From positions 1 through 64,000 of the forward strand of contig JBBDXJ010000302.1 in NCBI GenBank assembly GCA_040902445.1: DNA of 64,000 nt, in the 5' to 3' direction. Positions 18,013-26,034 of this stretch are shown piece after piece. Origin of the DNA: Chryseosolibacter sp040902445 (GTDB taxonomy: Bacteria; Bacteroidota; Bacteroidia; Cytophagales; Cyclobacteriaceae). The position numbers and the translations under genes are program-made. Numbering within the stretch: position 1 is the stretch's first letter; each line of letters starts with the position of its first letter. Under the pieces are notes generated by a model, which saw only the letters and a program-made list of their open reading frames with translations, ran no database searches and was not told where the DNA came from.

Positions 18013-18666
18013 ATGAAACGTAATTATTGTATTTTACTTTCCAACTTGATATTTATTTCATCCTATGCACAATTAAAAACTGCGGAAGTTGATCATTATC
18101 TTTTTCCTGAGTTCAATCAAGGAGTTATTCTATTGAAAACTGGTAAAAAAGAGGCCAAGTTGCTCAATTATAATTCCTTAGCAGGACAACTCATTTTCGA
18201 TAATCAAGGCAACATATTAGCAGTTCCAAAAGAACAGCTGGAACGTATAGATACTGTGTTTATCAAGGAAAGAAGGTTTATTATTTTGAACAATAAATTT
18301 GTTGAATTATTACACCATTCAACATGGGATTTGTATGTCGAATACAAGTGCGACTTGAAGGAACAAGGTAAAGATGCAGGTTTTGGCGGGACATCTCAAA
18401 CTTCAGCCATTAATACCCCTTCAGCGGTACGTTTGGGAGGCAATGTTTACAATTTACAATTACCAGATGGTTTTGAAACAAAACGTTATTCTTCTTATTG
18501 GTTAAAGAAAAACGGGGAACTAAAGCAATTTATTAACATGAGGCAATTGAAGAAATTATACAAAGACAAGAACGATCTATTCAATGATTATGTAAAGAAG
18601 CATGATGTAAAATACGAAAATCAAGAAATTATTATTCAATTAATTGAACATTTAGAATCAAATTAA
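18013..18666 (+). CDS. Hypothetical secreted protein, 217 aa
   Basis: No family recognised. The start at ATG 18013 gives a clean signal peptide (MKRNYCILLSNLIFISSYAQ, cleavage after AQ). The upstream extension to 17926 is not signal-like. The mature part is beta-rich at first (GVILLKTGKKEAKLLNYNSL, then repeated hydrophobic strands) and ends in a Lys-rich helical tail (MRQLKKLYKDKNDLFNDYVK). Codon use is clearly more AT-rich than in the sulfatase or SusC genes, which may mean a separate origin. It stands alone between decayed sequences. Confidence 0.65.
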   Translation: MKRNYCILLSNLIFISSYAQLKTAEVDHYLFPEFNQGVILLKTGKKEAKLLNYNSLAGQLIFDNQGNILAVPKEQLERIDTVFIKERRFIILNNKFVELLHHSTWDLYVEYKCDLKEQGKDAGFGGTSQTSAINTPSAVRLGGNVYNLQLPDGFETKRYSSYWLKKNGELKQFINMRQLKKLYKDKNDLFNDYVKKHDVKYENQEIIIQLIEHLESN

Positions 18667-18668
18667 AA

Positions 18669-18818
18669 TTTCAGGTAAATTTTACGTACAGCTATACAGG
18701 ATACCAACCCATCAGGTGGAGCCTTGACAATATTGCTATCGATGGAGGAAATAATAATACCAATGCCGTCTCGGTGTTTCGCTACGGGCCTTTTCCCCAT
18801 TTTTCCCGTACCTACTGA
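18669..18818 (+). pseudogene. Remnant of a secreted adhesin-type protein (choice-of-anchor J-like segment)
   Basis: A plus-strand frame reads FQVNFTYSYTGYQPIRW, then SLDNIAIDGGNNNTN, before a stop at 18816-18818. The pattern W-(S/A)-LDNI-x-(I/V)-x-G is typical of the end of MAM/choice-of-anchor J domains in large T9SS substrates. There is no start codon, and the remaining 35 residues are unrelated. I read it as a leftover of a larger gene. Confidence 0.4.
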
Positions 18819-18925
18819 TTACATTTCCCCACGCGCGGGTGTTTAATTCGCTCCTATCACCAAGGCAGTTCATTTGACAACGGCCGCTGAATCCTTTAAT
18901 TCTGTCAGCAATCCAAATACGGACA

Positions 18926-20134
18926 TCAGATAAAATCAAGTTGCTGAAAGCTGCCTGGTAAAATTTTAGTTTCATCGGCCCCCAGCCATTGACGGAGTAA
19001 TGTTGCATACACGCTCCGGAAATCTACCGTATATAAAAGGTCCCCGCTATCAAGTTTGTGGAGATCGGGCGTCTCATTCAAAAAACCGGGACGCTTCATG
19101 TTCTTGCCAATCAGAAACAAATTATTGGCCGTGCCGTGGTCAGTGCCGCCACTGGCATTTTGTGCAACCCTTCTGCCGAACTCGGAAAATGTCATGATCA
19201 ATACATCGTTGAACCGGTTGCATTTTATCAGGTCAGTGACAAACGCATGAACGGAATCTGCATAGGTGCTGAGCTGGCGTTCATGCTGACCTGCCTGCCG
19301 GGCATGGGTATCAAACCCTGAGAATGAAACGTAATATACTTTTGTTTCAATCCCCGAGGCGATCATATTGGCCACCGTTTTCAGGCGGCCTGCCAGCTCG
19401 TTAGCAGGATAGGTGGTAGCAGTTGCTACCCGGGCGTTCGATCGGTCATAGATATAGTCGGCGGAAGAGGCTGTTTCAGCCAGGGTTTTGTACAGATAAT
19501 GCAATGAAGGGTCGTGGATGCGATCGAGGGGATTCTCCGAATTCAGTTTCCTGATAAAGGGACGGCGCATGATCTTATAGAGTTTTCCTGGATTTGTCAT
19601 GGCCATTCCTTTGATCGATTCTCCTTTTAATGCCAGGCCGAGGGTATCATCAATTTCGATGGCGTGATGACCGACATGGCAACCGGAGCAACTTGAATCC
19701 AGATATCGTCCGATCCATCCCGTCGACAAGTATTCATCCGAATCACTGGCGCTTTGCCAGATGTCCAATGACCGGAAATGTGACCGGTCTGGATTTGGAT
19801 AGCCCACATTGTTTATCACTGTCAGGTATCCCTGCGCATATAACTCATTGAGTTTACCCAACGCAGGATGAAAGCCAAGTTCATCCGAAGCCCTGATAAC
19901 TTTTTCTCCAGGAATTGCGAGCAGCGGCCGATATTTGTAATAAAGATCATTGCGAAACGGGATGACTGTATTCAGTCCGTCATTGCCGCCTGAAAGCTGA
20001 ATGATCACGAGAGTTTTTCCGTTTGCAAAAGTATCTTGCGACTGGATTTCCAAGGCCTTGAGAAAATTAGGCACCAGCAATGTCCCAGCTGCCGTGAGGG
20101 CTGATTGCTTTAGAAATGTTCTTCGGGATTTCAT
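18926..20134 (-). CDS. DUF1501 family protein
   Basis: DUF1501 proteins belong to the alkaline phosphatase/sulfatase superfamily and are exported, but their reaction is not established. The N-terminus is MKSRRTFLKQSALTAAGTLL, a twin-arginine-type signal (SRRTFLK). The family start of the mature part is TLVIIQLSGGNDGLNTVIPF. Later hallmarks are DNVGYPNPDRSHFRS-like (here INNVGYPNPDRSHFRS), GFDTHARQAGQHERQL and TFSEFGRRVAQNASGGTDHG. At 402 aa it is typical. It starts 5 bp after the DUF1800 stop on the same strand, the classical two-gene arrangement of these families, so the two products probably act together. Confidence 0.9.
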   Translation of the reverse strand: MKSRRTFLKQSALTAAGTLLVPNFLKALEIQSQDTFANGKTLVIIQLSGGNDGLNTVIPFRNDLYYKYRPLLAIPGEKVIRASDELGFHPALGKLNELYAQGYLTVINNVGYPNPDRSHFRSLDIWQSASDSDEYLSTGWIGRYLDSSCSGCHVGHHAIEIDDTLGLALKGESIKGMAMTNPGKLYKIMRRPFIRKLNSENPLDRIHDPSLHYLYKTLAETASSADYIYDRSNARVATATTYPANELAGRLKTVANMIASGIETKVYYVSFSGFDTHARQAGQHERQLSTYADSVHAFVTDLIKCNRFNDVLIMTFSEFGRRVAQNASGGTDHGTANNLFLIGKNMKRPGFLNETPDLHKLDSGDLLYTVDFRSVYATLLRQWLGADETKILPGSFQQLDFI

Positions 20135-20139
20135 CTTTG

Positions 20140-21525
20140 TTAATTGAGTTGATAATCGGGCAGAGACATAAAACCGGTAAACGCCTTTTTTACAAATTCG
20201 CTGTCCTGCGTGCTTTTGCCCGCGAAATTCTGTATTGATTTCCTGTTGGCCGCCGAAGCAGGTTTTGCCAGTAAGTAGTCTTCGATTGTTTCGATCGTTC
20301 GTTTTGCGGTGGCCTTCATAAAAATGTTGCTCAGATTATTCCAGTCGACGGAAAAGGAAATTTTCCTATTTCTGTCAAGGAGATAGTTGACGGAATTTAC
20401 GTCACCATCATCTTTTGCGTCAAATTCAGTCTCTGAATCATTAAGCAGTAAAGCCGGGAGAGACATTCGCAATGCAAGGCTGGCGCTGTCAATCCATTCT
20501 TCATCCGTGGGCCAGCCCCCGACGTTAGGTGGTTGAAAGAGGACCTGACCCAAGACTTTTTGCAGGAAGAGAACATTCGCCTCATTCTTAAATTGTCCGG
20601 TTGTGTGTACGCGGATACCAGTGATGAGTTCAACGGGCGATTTGATTCGACTCCCGGTCATGTTGCGCTCGCTGCTTATCTTGAGAATGTTTTCAAGCAA
20701 GGCGGAAATATTATAACCGGACGAATAGAAACTGTGTGAAAGCTCATGAATGCTTTCGGGCACTGTTTGTTTCGGATTTACGAAACAGTGCCACATCTTA
20801 AGGGTAATGAACTTCGCTGTTGCGGGATCTTCAAGGATCATTGAAATAATGTCGTCGCCGGAAAAATTGCCCGTTTTACCTCTGAATGTTTTTGTCGAAG
20901 GATCATGAACATTCTTTCTAAAAACAAATTGTCCAGTTCGCTGGTTAAAGCCCCAACCCGTAAACGCGCGGGCTGCATTTTTGATATCCTGTTCTGTGTA
21001 TTCACCGCGGCCAAGGGTAAAGAGTTCCATTACTTCCCTTGCGAAGTTTTCGTTGGGACTATCTTTTCGGTTTTGCTGGTTGTTGAGAAACTGCAACATG
21101 GCAGGGTCTTTCGAGACAGCAGCGAGCAGGTCGCTGAAGCTGCCAAGTGCGTGCTGGCGAATGGTATTGTTTTGCTGTTGGGCAAGATATGGATTCTTCG
21201 TTCTACAGGCGAAATGGTCGTGCCAGAAAAGGGTCATTTTTTCTCTTACTACTAAAGAGGGTTCATTCATCTGGTTGATCCATCCGGTATTGAGTAAGAT
21301 CCAGCTTGCCTTGATGTTGGCCTTTCGTTCCTTATTCTTTTCCCGATCGCCTTTTATTTTGGCAGGGTAGATATTTTCAAGTTCGCCCGCCAGAACCTGA
21401 ATGTCCTTTTGTCCGCTTGCTGCCTTTAAAAGATTGGGAATACCTTCATCCCGAGAGGCCTTTGCGGTTTGCGGATACATGCCGAATGCGGCGCGGTTAA
21501 AAAAGTGTTTATATCGCTGCTCCAT
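20140..21525 (-). CDS. DUF1800 family protein
   Basis: First gene of a DUF1800-DUF1501 pair. Hallmarks are the N-terminal FNRAAFGMYP (the family's L-x-R-x-x-FG motif), MTLFWHDHFAC, NFAREVMELFTLGRGEYTEQD, AARAFTGWGF and, near the end, QPPNVGGWPTDEEWIDSASL. At 461 aa it has normal length. No signal peptide is evident from the ATG at 21525; the family is usually inferred to be exported or envelope-associated, and function is unknown. The spacing to the DUF1501 gene (5 bp) argues for translational coupling. Confidence 0.9.
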   Translation of the reverse strand: MEQRYKHFFNRAAFGMYPQTAKASRDEGIPNLLKAASGQKDIQVLAGELENIYPAKIKGDREKNKERKANIKASWILLNTGWINQMNEPSLVVREKMTLFWHDHFACRTKNPYLAQQQNNTIRQHALGSFSDLLAAVSKDPAMLQFLNNQQNRKDSPNENFAREVMELFTLGRGEYTEQDIKNAARAFTGWGFNQRTGQFVFRKNVHDPSTKTFRGKTGNFSGDDIISMILEDPATAKFITLKMWHCFVNPKQTVPESIHELSHSFYSSGYNISALLENILKISSERNMTGSRIKSPVELITGIRVHTTGQFKNEANVLFLQKVLGQVLFQPPNVGGWPTDEEWIDSASLALRMSLPALLLNDSETEFDAKDDGDVNSVNYLLDRNRKISFSVDWNNLSNIFMKATAKRTIETIEDYLLAKPASAANRKSIQNFAGKSTQDSEFVKKAFTGFMSLPDYQLN

Positions 21526-22464
21526 GAGAATTAGACAAGGATCGTATATAATGGTTTAAACGCAAAGAAAATTTATCTTTTTGAAACTGGTGTGTCCTGT
21601 TTTAGGCGGCAAGTGATTTCTGCTGGGATTGAGTAATCCCGGCCTAAGCCTAATAAAACTAATACAAGTTCGGCTACGTTCAAGCAGACAGCCTCCGCAC
21701 GCGCTACCAAAATACAGTTTCAAAGATTAATGGTGAAACATGAAAACTGAAAAACGAAATCGACAGCCTTCGTCATGTGAATTTACCTGTAACTGGCTAC
21801 ACGAGAAAGCTGGATAGCCTCAACCAAGTCCGTCACAGTAGCACAGTACCACGAGGGGCTGTGGGGCGTGAAGGTGCGCACGAGTATTCCTTGAGGCTGC
21901 TCAGGTTTGCGCCGTTGTACGTCGCAGCGACCGCTTTAGTTGAATTCTTCACATAACCCACAATATCAGACTGCACATGAATGTCGTTAATCTGTAAAAA
22001 CCGAAACTTTGGCTACGCTTGTTCGAGGACGCGTTTCTTCACATTTTCTGGATTTGGCATCGCCAACTTGGCACCCAAAGGGAAAAAAGACCTTTCCCAC
22101 TGGATTGGCCTTGCGTTGGCCTATATCAAAAAGGCAAAATCCTCGAAGAAAAAATAAATTCTCGCTGTTGAATATACAAATTGTCTTGAGCTATCCTTCT
22201 ACGCAGGACAAAGTAAAAATTGCCGGATCAAGGTAAGGCAAAAGGCTCGGTTTTATTCTGTAAAAGCCGCGGAATTCTGGCATATGTCCATCCACCTTTA
22301 CCTTGAAAGCTTTCAAGTTTGAAGCGTTTATCGACAAGCGGTTTCATTTGTCAAAATACACTGATCTTGTAACTCAACAAAGATTTCCTGGGTAATGTTG
22401 AATGGAATGATCCAACGAAATTAGCGGGGTCTTATTAGATAATGAAGACCCCGCCTGGAAAATA
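21526..22464. other. 939-bp non-coding region with degraded sequence
   Basis: No gene I can support. It contains a degenerate copy of the structured repeat (21816-21898). The open frames in it (for example 22009-22236) have poor composition and match nothing I recognise. It probably also holds the promoter of the DUF1800/DUF1501 operon next to 21526. Confidence 0.4.
21816..21898 (+). repeat. Degenerate third copy of the structured repeat
   Basis: It shares the core blocks AGTAGCAC (21837-21844), CCACGAGGGG (21849-21858) and GCACGAGTA (21878-21886) with the units at 16875-17123. It is closed by a perfect 8-bp stem of different sequence: AGCCTCAA (21816-21823) with TTGAGGCT (21891-21898). The first hairpin of the tandem units is missing here. 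Confidence 0.5.
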
Positions 22465-22882
22465 TTATTTGCCTTTCTTTGGGAAATTTGGATTTTTCAT
22501 CACCTCGTCAATTTGATCTGTGTGGCGTTTGCTATGAGCGGCCATAAGGAGAATTGTTTGATAGGCGTCAATTTTGCCAAAAGGAAAATCATTGTAATGA
22601 TTCCTTAAATCATCGGATGTCGTTTTGATGTAGTTGATGTTGTTGTCCCTTTTGGTCTTAAATTCACTGAGTGTTGCATCGAAAGACCCGAATTTACCTG
22701 TAGGCTCAAACGCTTCCTGAGTTTTTACTTTGGCACTTCGATCAGCAATCATTTTTACGACGGCATCGTCGGTCAATTTTATTTCAGCTCGTTTTGGACG
22801 GACTTCGATCCTTGCGGTGGATGCCGATTCAAACACCGGGTTGTTTCTGGCGATTTGAATTGCTTCGTTTAAGTCCTTTGCC
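22465..22882 (-). pseudogene. In-frame fusion remnant: tail of a YCII-domain protein joined to a DinB-like C-terminal part
   Basis: On the minus strand the frame opens after a TGA near 22887 and reads YFLIQAKDLNEAIQIARNNP, then VEVRP-type IEVRPKR, which is the end of a YCII-related (PF03795) domain. It continues in frame into LTDDAVVKMIADRSAKVKTQ ... and later DAYQTILLMAAHSKRHTDQI, the C-terminal half of a DinB-like (PF12867-type) domain with its H-x3-H motif. The beginnings of both domains are absent. The YCII part starts exactly where the PA14 remnant on the other strand begins, marking a breakpoint. A GTG at 22834-22836 could still start the DinB part, so residual expression is not excluded. 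Confidence 0.65.
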
Positions 22883-22889
22883 TGAATAA

Positions 22890-23496
22890 GAAAGTATCAT
22901 AGCGAGCTGTGGTTAAGTACCGACGACAATCCGGAAAACAAAGTGAGGATCGCGCACATTACCGGAGCGACTAACTACCAGGAGTTTGATAAATTCAGCA
23001 GCCAGCACTCGGTTGAAATTCCTTTAATTCAGGGTAAAACTTACTACATCGAAGCGCTGCATAAGCAAGGTGTGGGGTCAGATCACATTACAGTCGCATG
23101 GCAGCGGCCCGATGCAGGGTTTGATTATCCTATAGACGGCCAATACCTTTCACCCTTCGCATCTAATAATTCCACATCAACGGCAAGGGCCAGTAACACC
23201 ACAGATCCAGTTGCAGACGCCCGGTTCCAGCAAATCAATGTGTACCCAAATCCCGTCCAAAGCGGTAATCGTGAATTAAACATCGCCGGATATGATGGTA
23301 TTGAAGAAAGCGTTGAGACGGACGTGGAGATCATTAACATAAGGGGTGAAGTAGTCTATACCGAAAAGATTTTATGTGGTGGAACTGTGGCTCTTATGCA
23401 ATGAATATCAATAAACTACTTGTTCCTGGTTTGTACCACGTCAACCTGAAGACGAATGGGGTCAGGTTGTCTAAACGCTTACTCGTGAAGCAGTGA
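22890..23496 (+). pseudogene. 3' remnant of a T9SS-secreted PA14-domain protein, frameshifted
   Basis: The frame begins without a start at the breakpoint with SELWLSTDDNPENKVRIAHI, the typical second half of a PA14 domain (then GKTYYIEALHKQGVGSDHIT and VAWQRP). A Ser/Thr-rich linker follows, and then a type A T9SS sorting domain, INVYPNPVQSGNRELNI. The domain is interrupted by a stop at about 23401. In another frame the expected end continues MNINKLLVPGLYHVNLKTNG, then VRLSKRLLVKQ-stop at 23494-23496. So the gene has lost its 5' part and carries a late frameshift. It shows the organism has, or had, type IX secretion substrates. Confidence 0.8.
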
Positions 23497-23656
23497 AATA
23501 GCCACCGTCAATTAAGTTTAGTAATCATTGTAAACCTTCATACAAGCAAACGTGCCCATCAAACCTGGGCGCGTTTGCTTGCAGAGGAGGAGGGAGTTTG
23601 CCTGTCCTGCGCTTGTCGAGGTAAGCCCTCAGGCTAAGCGTTGGATCCCGATAGAC

Positions 23657-23814
23657 ACAATCCCCCGGCGCTATCTGCCAGTACTCCGTTAAAGGAAAAT
23701 GGTGATCTCTCATCCTTGATGGTAGAAGACATTAAGCGCTTTTTAACAAACGAGACTAATCGAGTGCAGCAATCTCGGGATGGTTTATGGCACCGCGACT
23801 TCAAGAGTGTTAAT
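23657..23814 (+). pseudogene. Fragment copy A of the alpha/beta-hydrolase gene 5' end
   Basis: Translates to PALSASTPLKENGDLSSLMV, then EDIKRFLTNETNRVQQSRDG and LWHRDF, closely matching residues ~38-85 of the intact hydrolase at 37101-39494. It lacks the signal peptide and everything downstream, and runs directly into an unrelated small-ORF remnant. It is more diverged than copy B at 24088-24386. Confidence 0.8.
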
Positions 23815-23946
23815 GGATATTCGGATGAGGAGGTGAAGAAGATAGTTGATCTTCTTTATGCATTTTCGGAGCGGTCAATAGAGCACGCGGAAAATAAAAA
23901 ACGAAAACGCCGATGTAAAAACTTTTCATTTACTTTGCTCCTGTAG
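23815..23946 (+). pseudogene. Small-ORF family remnant, copy 2 (3' half)
   Basis: Reads NGYSDEEVKKIVDLLYAFSE, then RSIEHAENKKRKRR and a stop at 23944-23946. It corresponds to NEYTDEEEEIKKIIVFLSTL ... QHLESQNEK of copy 1 (17351-17559). Its 5' half is replaced by the hydrolase fragment, in frame. The nucleotide sequence here and into the next feature is a diverged duplicate of 29805-30105. Confidence 0.6.
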
Positions 23947-23949
23947 CCA

Positions 23950-24073
23950 AGCCATTCCAGACGATGCGGAGTACACTCTTTTGTCTTGTGTTTATCGATT
24001 TTCTTTTAGGCGCCCTCATACTGAGTAGACCGGGCCGAAGAATGGACGGCATTGTTTAAACGTACTCAGGGTC
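23950..24073 (+). pseudogene. Decayed copy of the 5' end of the DUF5005-like gene
   Basis: From GCCAAGCCATTCCAGACGAT onward the sequence follows the start of the gene at 29956 (signal peptide coding region and the RAEEWTALFNRTQG region). It has an internal deletion covering the lipobox part, and homology ends at about 24073 (ACTCAGGGT). It cannot encode a product. Confidence 0.75.
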
Positions 24074-24087
24074 TTAAAAATATAAAA

Positions 24088-24386
24088 TAAATGACTTACC
24101 AATGACGAGCAAGATTGATCGATTTTTGGAAATATTATACGTCGTTTGGCGTTGGGTGTCGTATGATGCGAATTGCTATTCTTCTATTCGTTTTTCATGT
24201 TGACTACTCCTCCGCCTCTGCACAATCCCCGGCTCTATCTGCCAGCACTCCTTTAAAGGAAAAGGGTGATCTCTCATCCTTGATGGTGGAAGGCATTGAC
24301 CGCTTTTTAACGAGCGAGACAAATCGTGTGCAGCAATCGCGGGCTGGTTTGTGGCATCGCGACTTCTCCAGTGCTGAGGCATTTAA
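24088..24386 (+). pseudogene. Fragment copy B of the alpha/beta-hydrolase gene 5' end
   Basis: A duplicate of 37085-37388, starting at GACTTACCAATGA and ending at ATTTAATAAAT, where it abuts the thioredoxin remnant. The last ~165 bp look identical to the intact gene, while the first ~130 bp carry about ten differences, including an extra T in a T run (about 24121-24126) that shifts the frame of the original ATG. It is therefore non-functional, with a sharp contrast in divergence along its length. Confidence 0.85.
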
Positions 24387-25436
24387 TAAATTCACGTTGA
24401 AGTACATCATCCGACTATCCTTGACCATGCAGATCAACGGTTTATAGTCCTCCCAGGTGATACTGTTAAGGTAAAAGTTGTGGAAATTGCTGGTCAACCA
24501 AGATTAAACTTTGAGGGACCAAAAAGCCTTGAACACAGTTTCTTATCAGAGTTAGCGGAAGAAATAGGATGGTTTCCCGTTTCCGAGTATTTAATTGATG
24601 AAAAATCCGTCGGAAAATACAAAACGGAGGCCACGAATCATTTTGACTCCTCCCTCGTTTTTCTTGAAAACTATTTTACGTTCAAATCAGGGCCTTTCGA
24701 AACAGTTGCACGGGATTTTTTGACCATTCGATATTATCACGAACTAATCTATCCAGTAAGTTCAGGAAAGATTTCCAAAGAAAAATTCCTTCCAGGATAT
24801 TTTGATCCGGTCGACTTTACCTTTTTTATAAAAGCAGAACTTTTAGGCTTCCGGGAATTTATTATACTCGTCTCATATTATAACAGGTACTTTTATTCTT
24901 TGCTTTCACCACAAGTTAATTTCTATGATTCTGCCGCAATATCTGCTGAGATACAGTCTGCAAGCCTCAATTTTGAAGGAGAGGTAAAAGATCATTTGTT
25001 ATTATTCACTTCTCACGTTTGGCGCAGAACGGGACAGGGGAAAACAAAGCACAAACAGACCAGTTATATCGATATCTTAAGACAGCTTTTAAGGACGAAC
25101 CTCATCGTGTCAAACAAATCGATAATTTTAAAAAGGGACTTTGACACAATTGATAGACCTCTACCAAAAGAGATATTGGCCCAACAATTAAAAACTCAAA
25201 ACGGGACGTACGTGTCATTGAATGAAGTACTTGCGTCAAATGATGCAGTGTATGTGGACTTCTGGGCGAGTTGGTGTGGTCCTTGTCTCAGCGAAATGCC
25301 GTATGAGAATCAACTCATTTCTGAATTCAAAGGAAAGCAAATTAAGTTCATTCTTATTTCGATAGACAAGGATGCAAAAGAATGGCGAAAAGGACTCGCA
25401 AAGGCAAATGTGCTGGGCACCATCGATGACCGTTAA
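24387..25436 (+). pseudogene. TlpA/AhpC-type thioredoxin-like protein, truncated at both ends
   Basis: The frame is open from the junction (IHVEVHHPTILDHADQRFIV, then LPGDTVKVKV) and has no signal peptide. Family members begin with an export signal and such a LPGD-x-V/I block in a DUF4369-like N-terminal domain, so the 5' part is missing. The redox domain carries VYVDFWASWCGPCLSEMPYE with the CGPC active site. It stops at about 25434 shortly after the second strand (FILISIDKDAKEWRKGLAKA), lacking the cis-Pro loop and the last helix expected in TlpA. The gene is AT-rich. A GTG at 24480 could start translation, but a periplasmic product is unlikely. Confidence 0.7.
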
Positions 25437-25504
25437 CAGATGAGACAGGGGGGATAACAAAATATAAATGAAATTTAAAAGATAAAGTAGGTAACTTTAG
25501 ATTA

Positions 25505-25864
25505 ATGAGATCAATTGTTATTCTGGTCCTTTCTGTTTTTTCCTTCGCCTGGGTCGGGGCGCAGCCATCAGTCGCATTGGATCATGGCCCGGAATATTTT
25601 CCTCCTCCTGACGCCCAGGGTGGCTGGAGAACTTTGACCGATACGAAGGAGATAAGGAAGATTGCGGGCATGGACAGAGACAAGCTGGATGATGCCTTTG
25701 CCTTCATCAGAACCACTACGCGAAACGGCGGTCTCCTTGTGGTTCGTCATGGATATCTGGTTTATGAAAATTATTTTGGGAAGGGACAGCGGCATGCCAC
25801 GCCGAATTTGGGGTCGTGTCGGAAATCGTTTACTTGGCCGAAGAGTGATTTAGGGGTCCGCTGA
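25505..25864 (+). pseudogene. N-terminal fragment of a beta-lactamase-fold serine hydrolase
   Basis: It has a proper start and signal peptide (MRSIVILVLSVFSFAWVGAQ). The mature part reads to GGLLVVRHGYLVYENYFGKG, then ATPNLGSCRKSFT, in which S-x-x-K holds the class C beta-lactamase/serine-hydrolase nucleophile. Directly after this motif the sequence diverges into a short unrelated tail and stop, so ~250 residues of the fold are missing. Full-length relatives are 350-450 aa secreted hydrolases. Confidence 0.75.
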
Positions 25865-26034
25865 TACAGATCCAAGAATAGAAGAGATATCGCCAGGGCT
25901 TTTGGAAAAATAAATGAATGGCTAAGACGCTGTTGTCTTTTTCCCGACTATCAACTAATTCTTCCCGTCAAGGAATTGAGTTCCGGACAAGGAAGTTCCG
26001 TGATAAATTTGAATATCACTTCAACTCTATTATC

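Noticed and set aside
22009..22236. 75-aa plus-strand open frame
   Set aside because: Low-confidence composition, no signal or motif, lies within degraded sequence; a second frame through the same bases is equally open.
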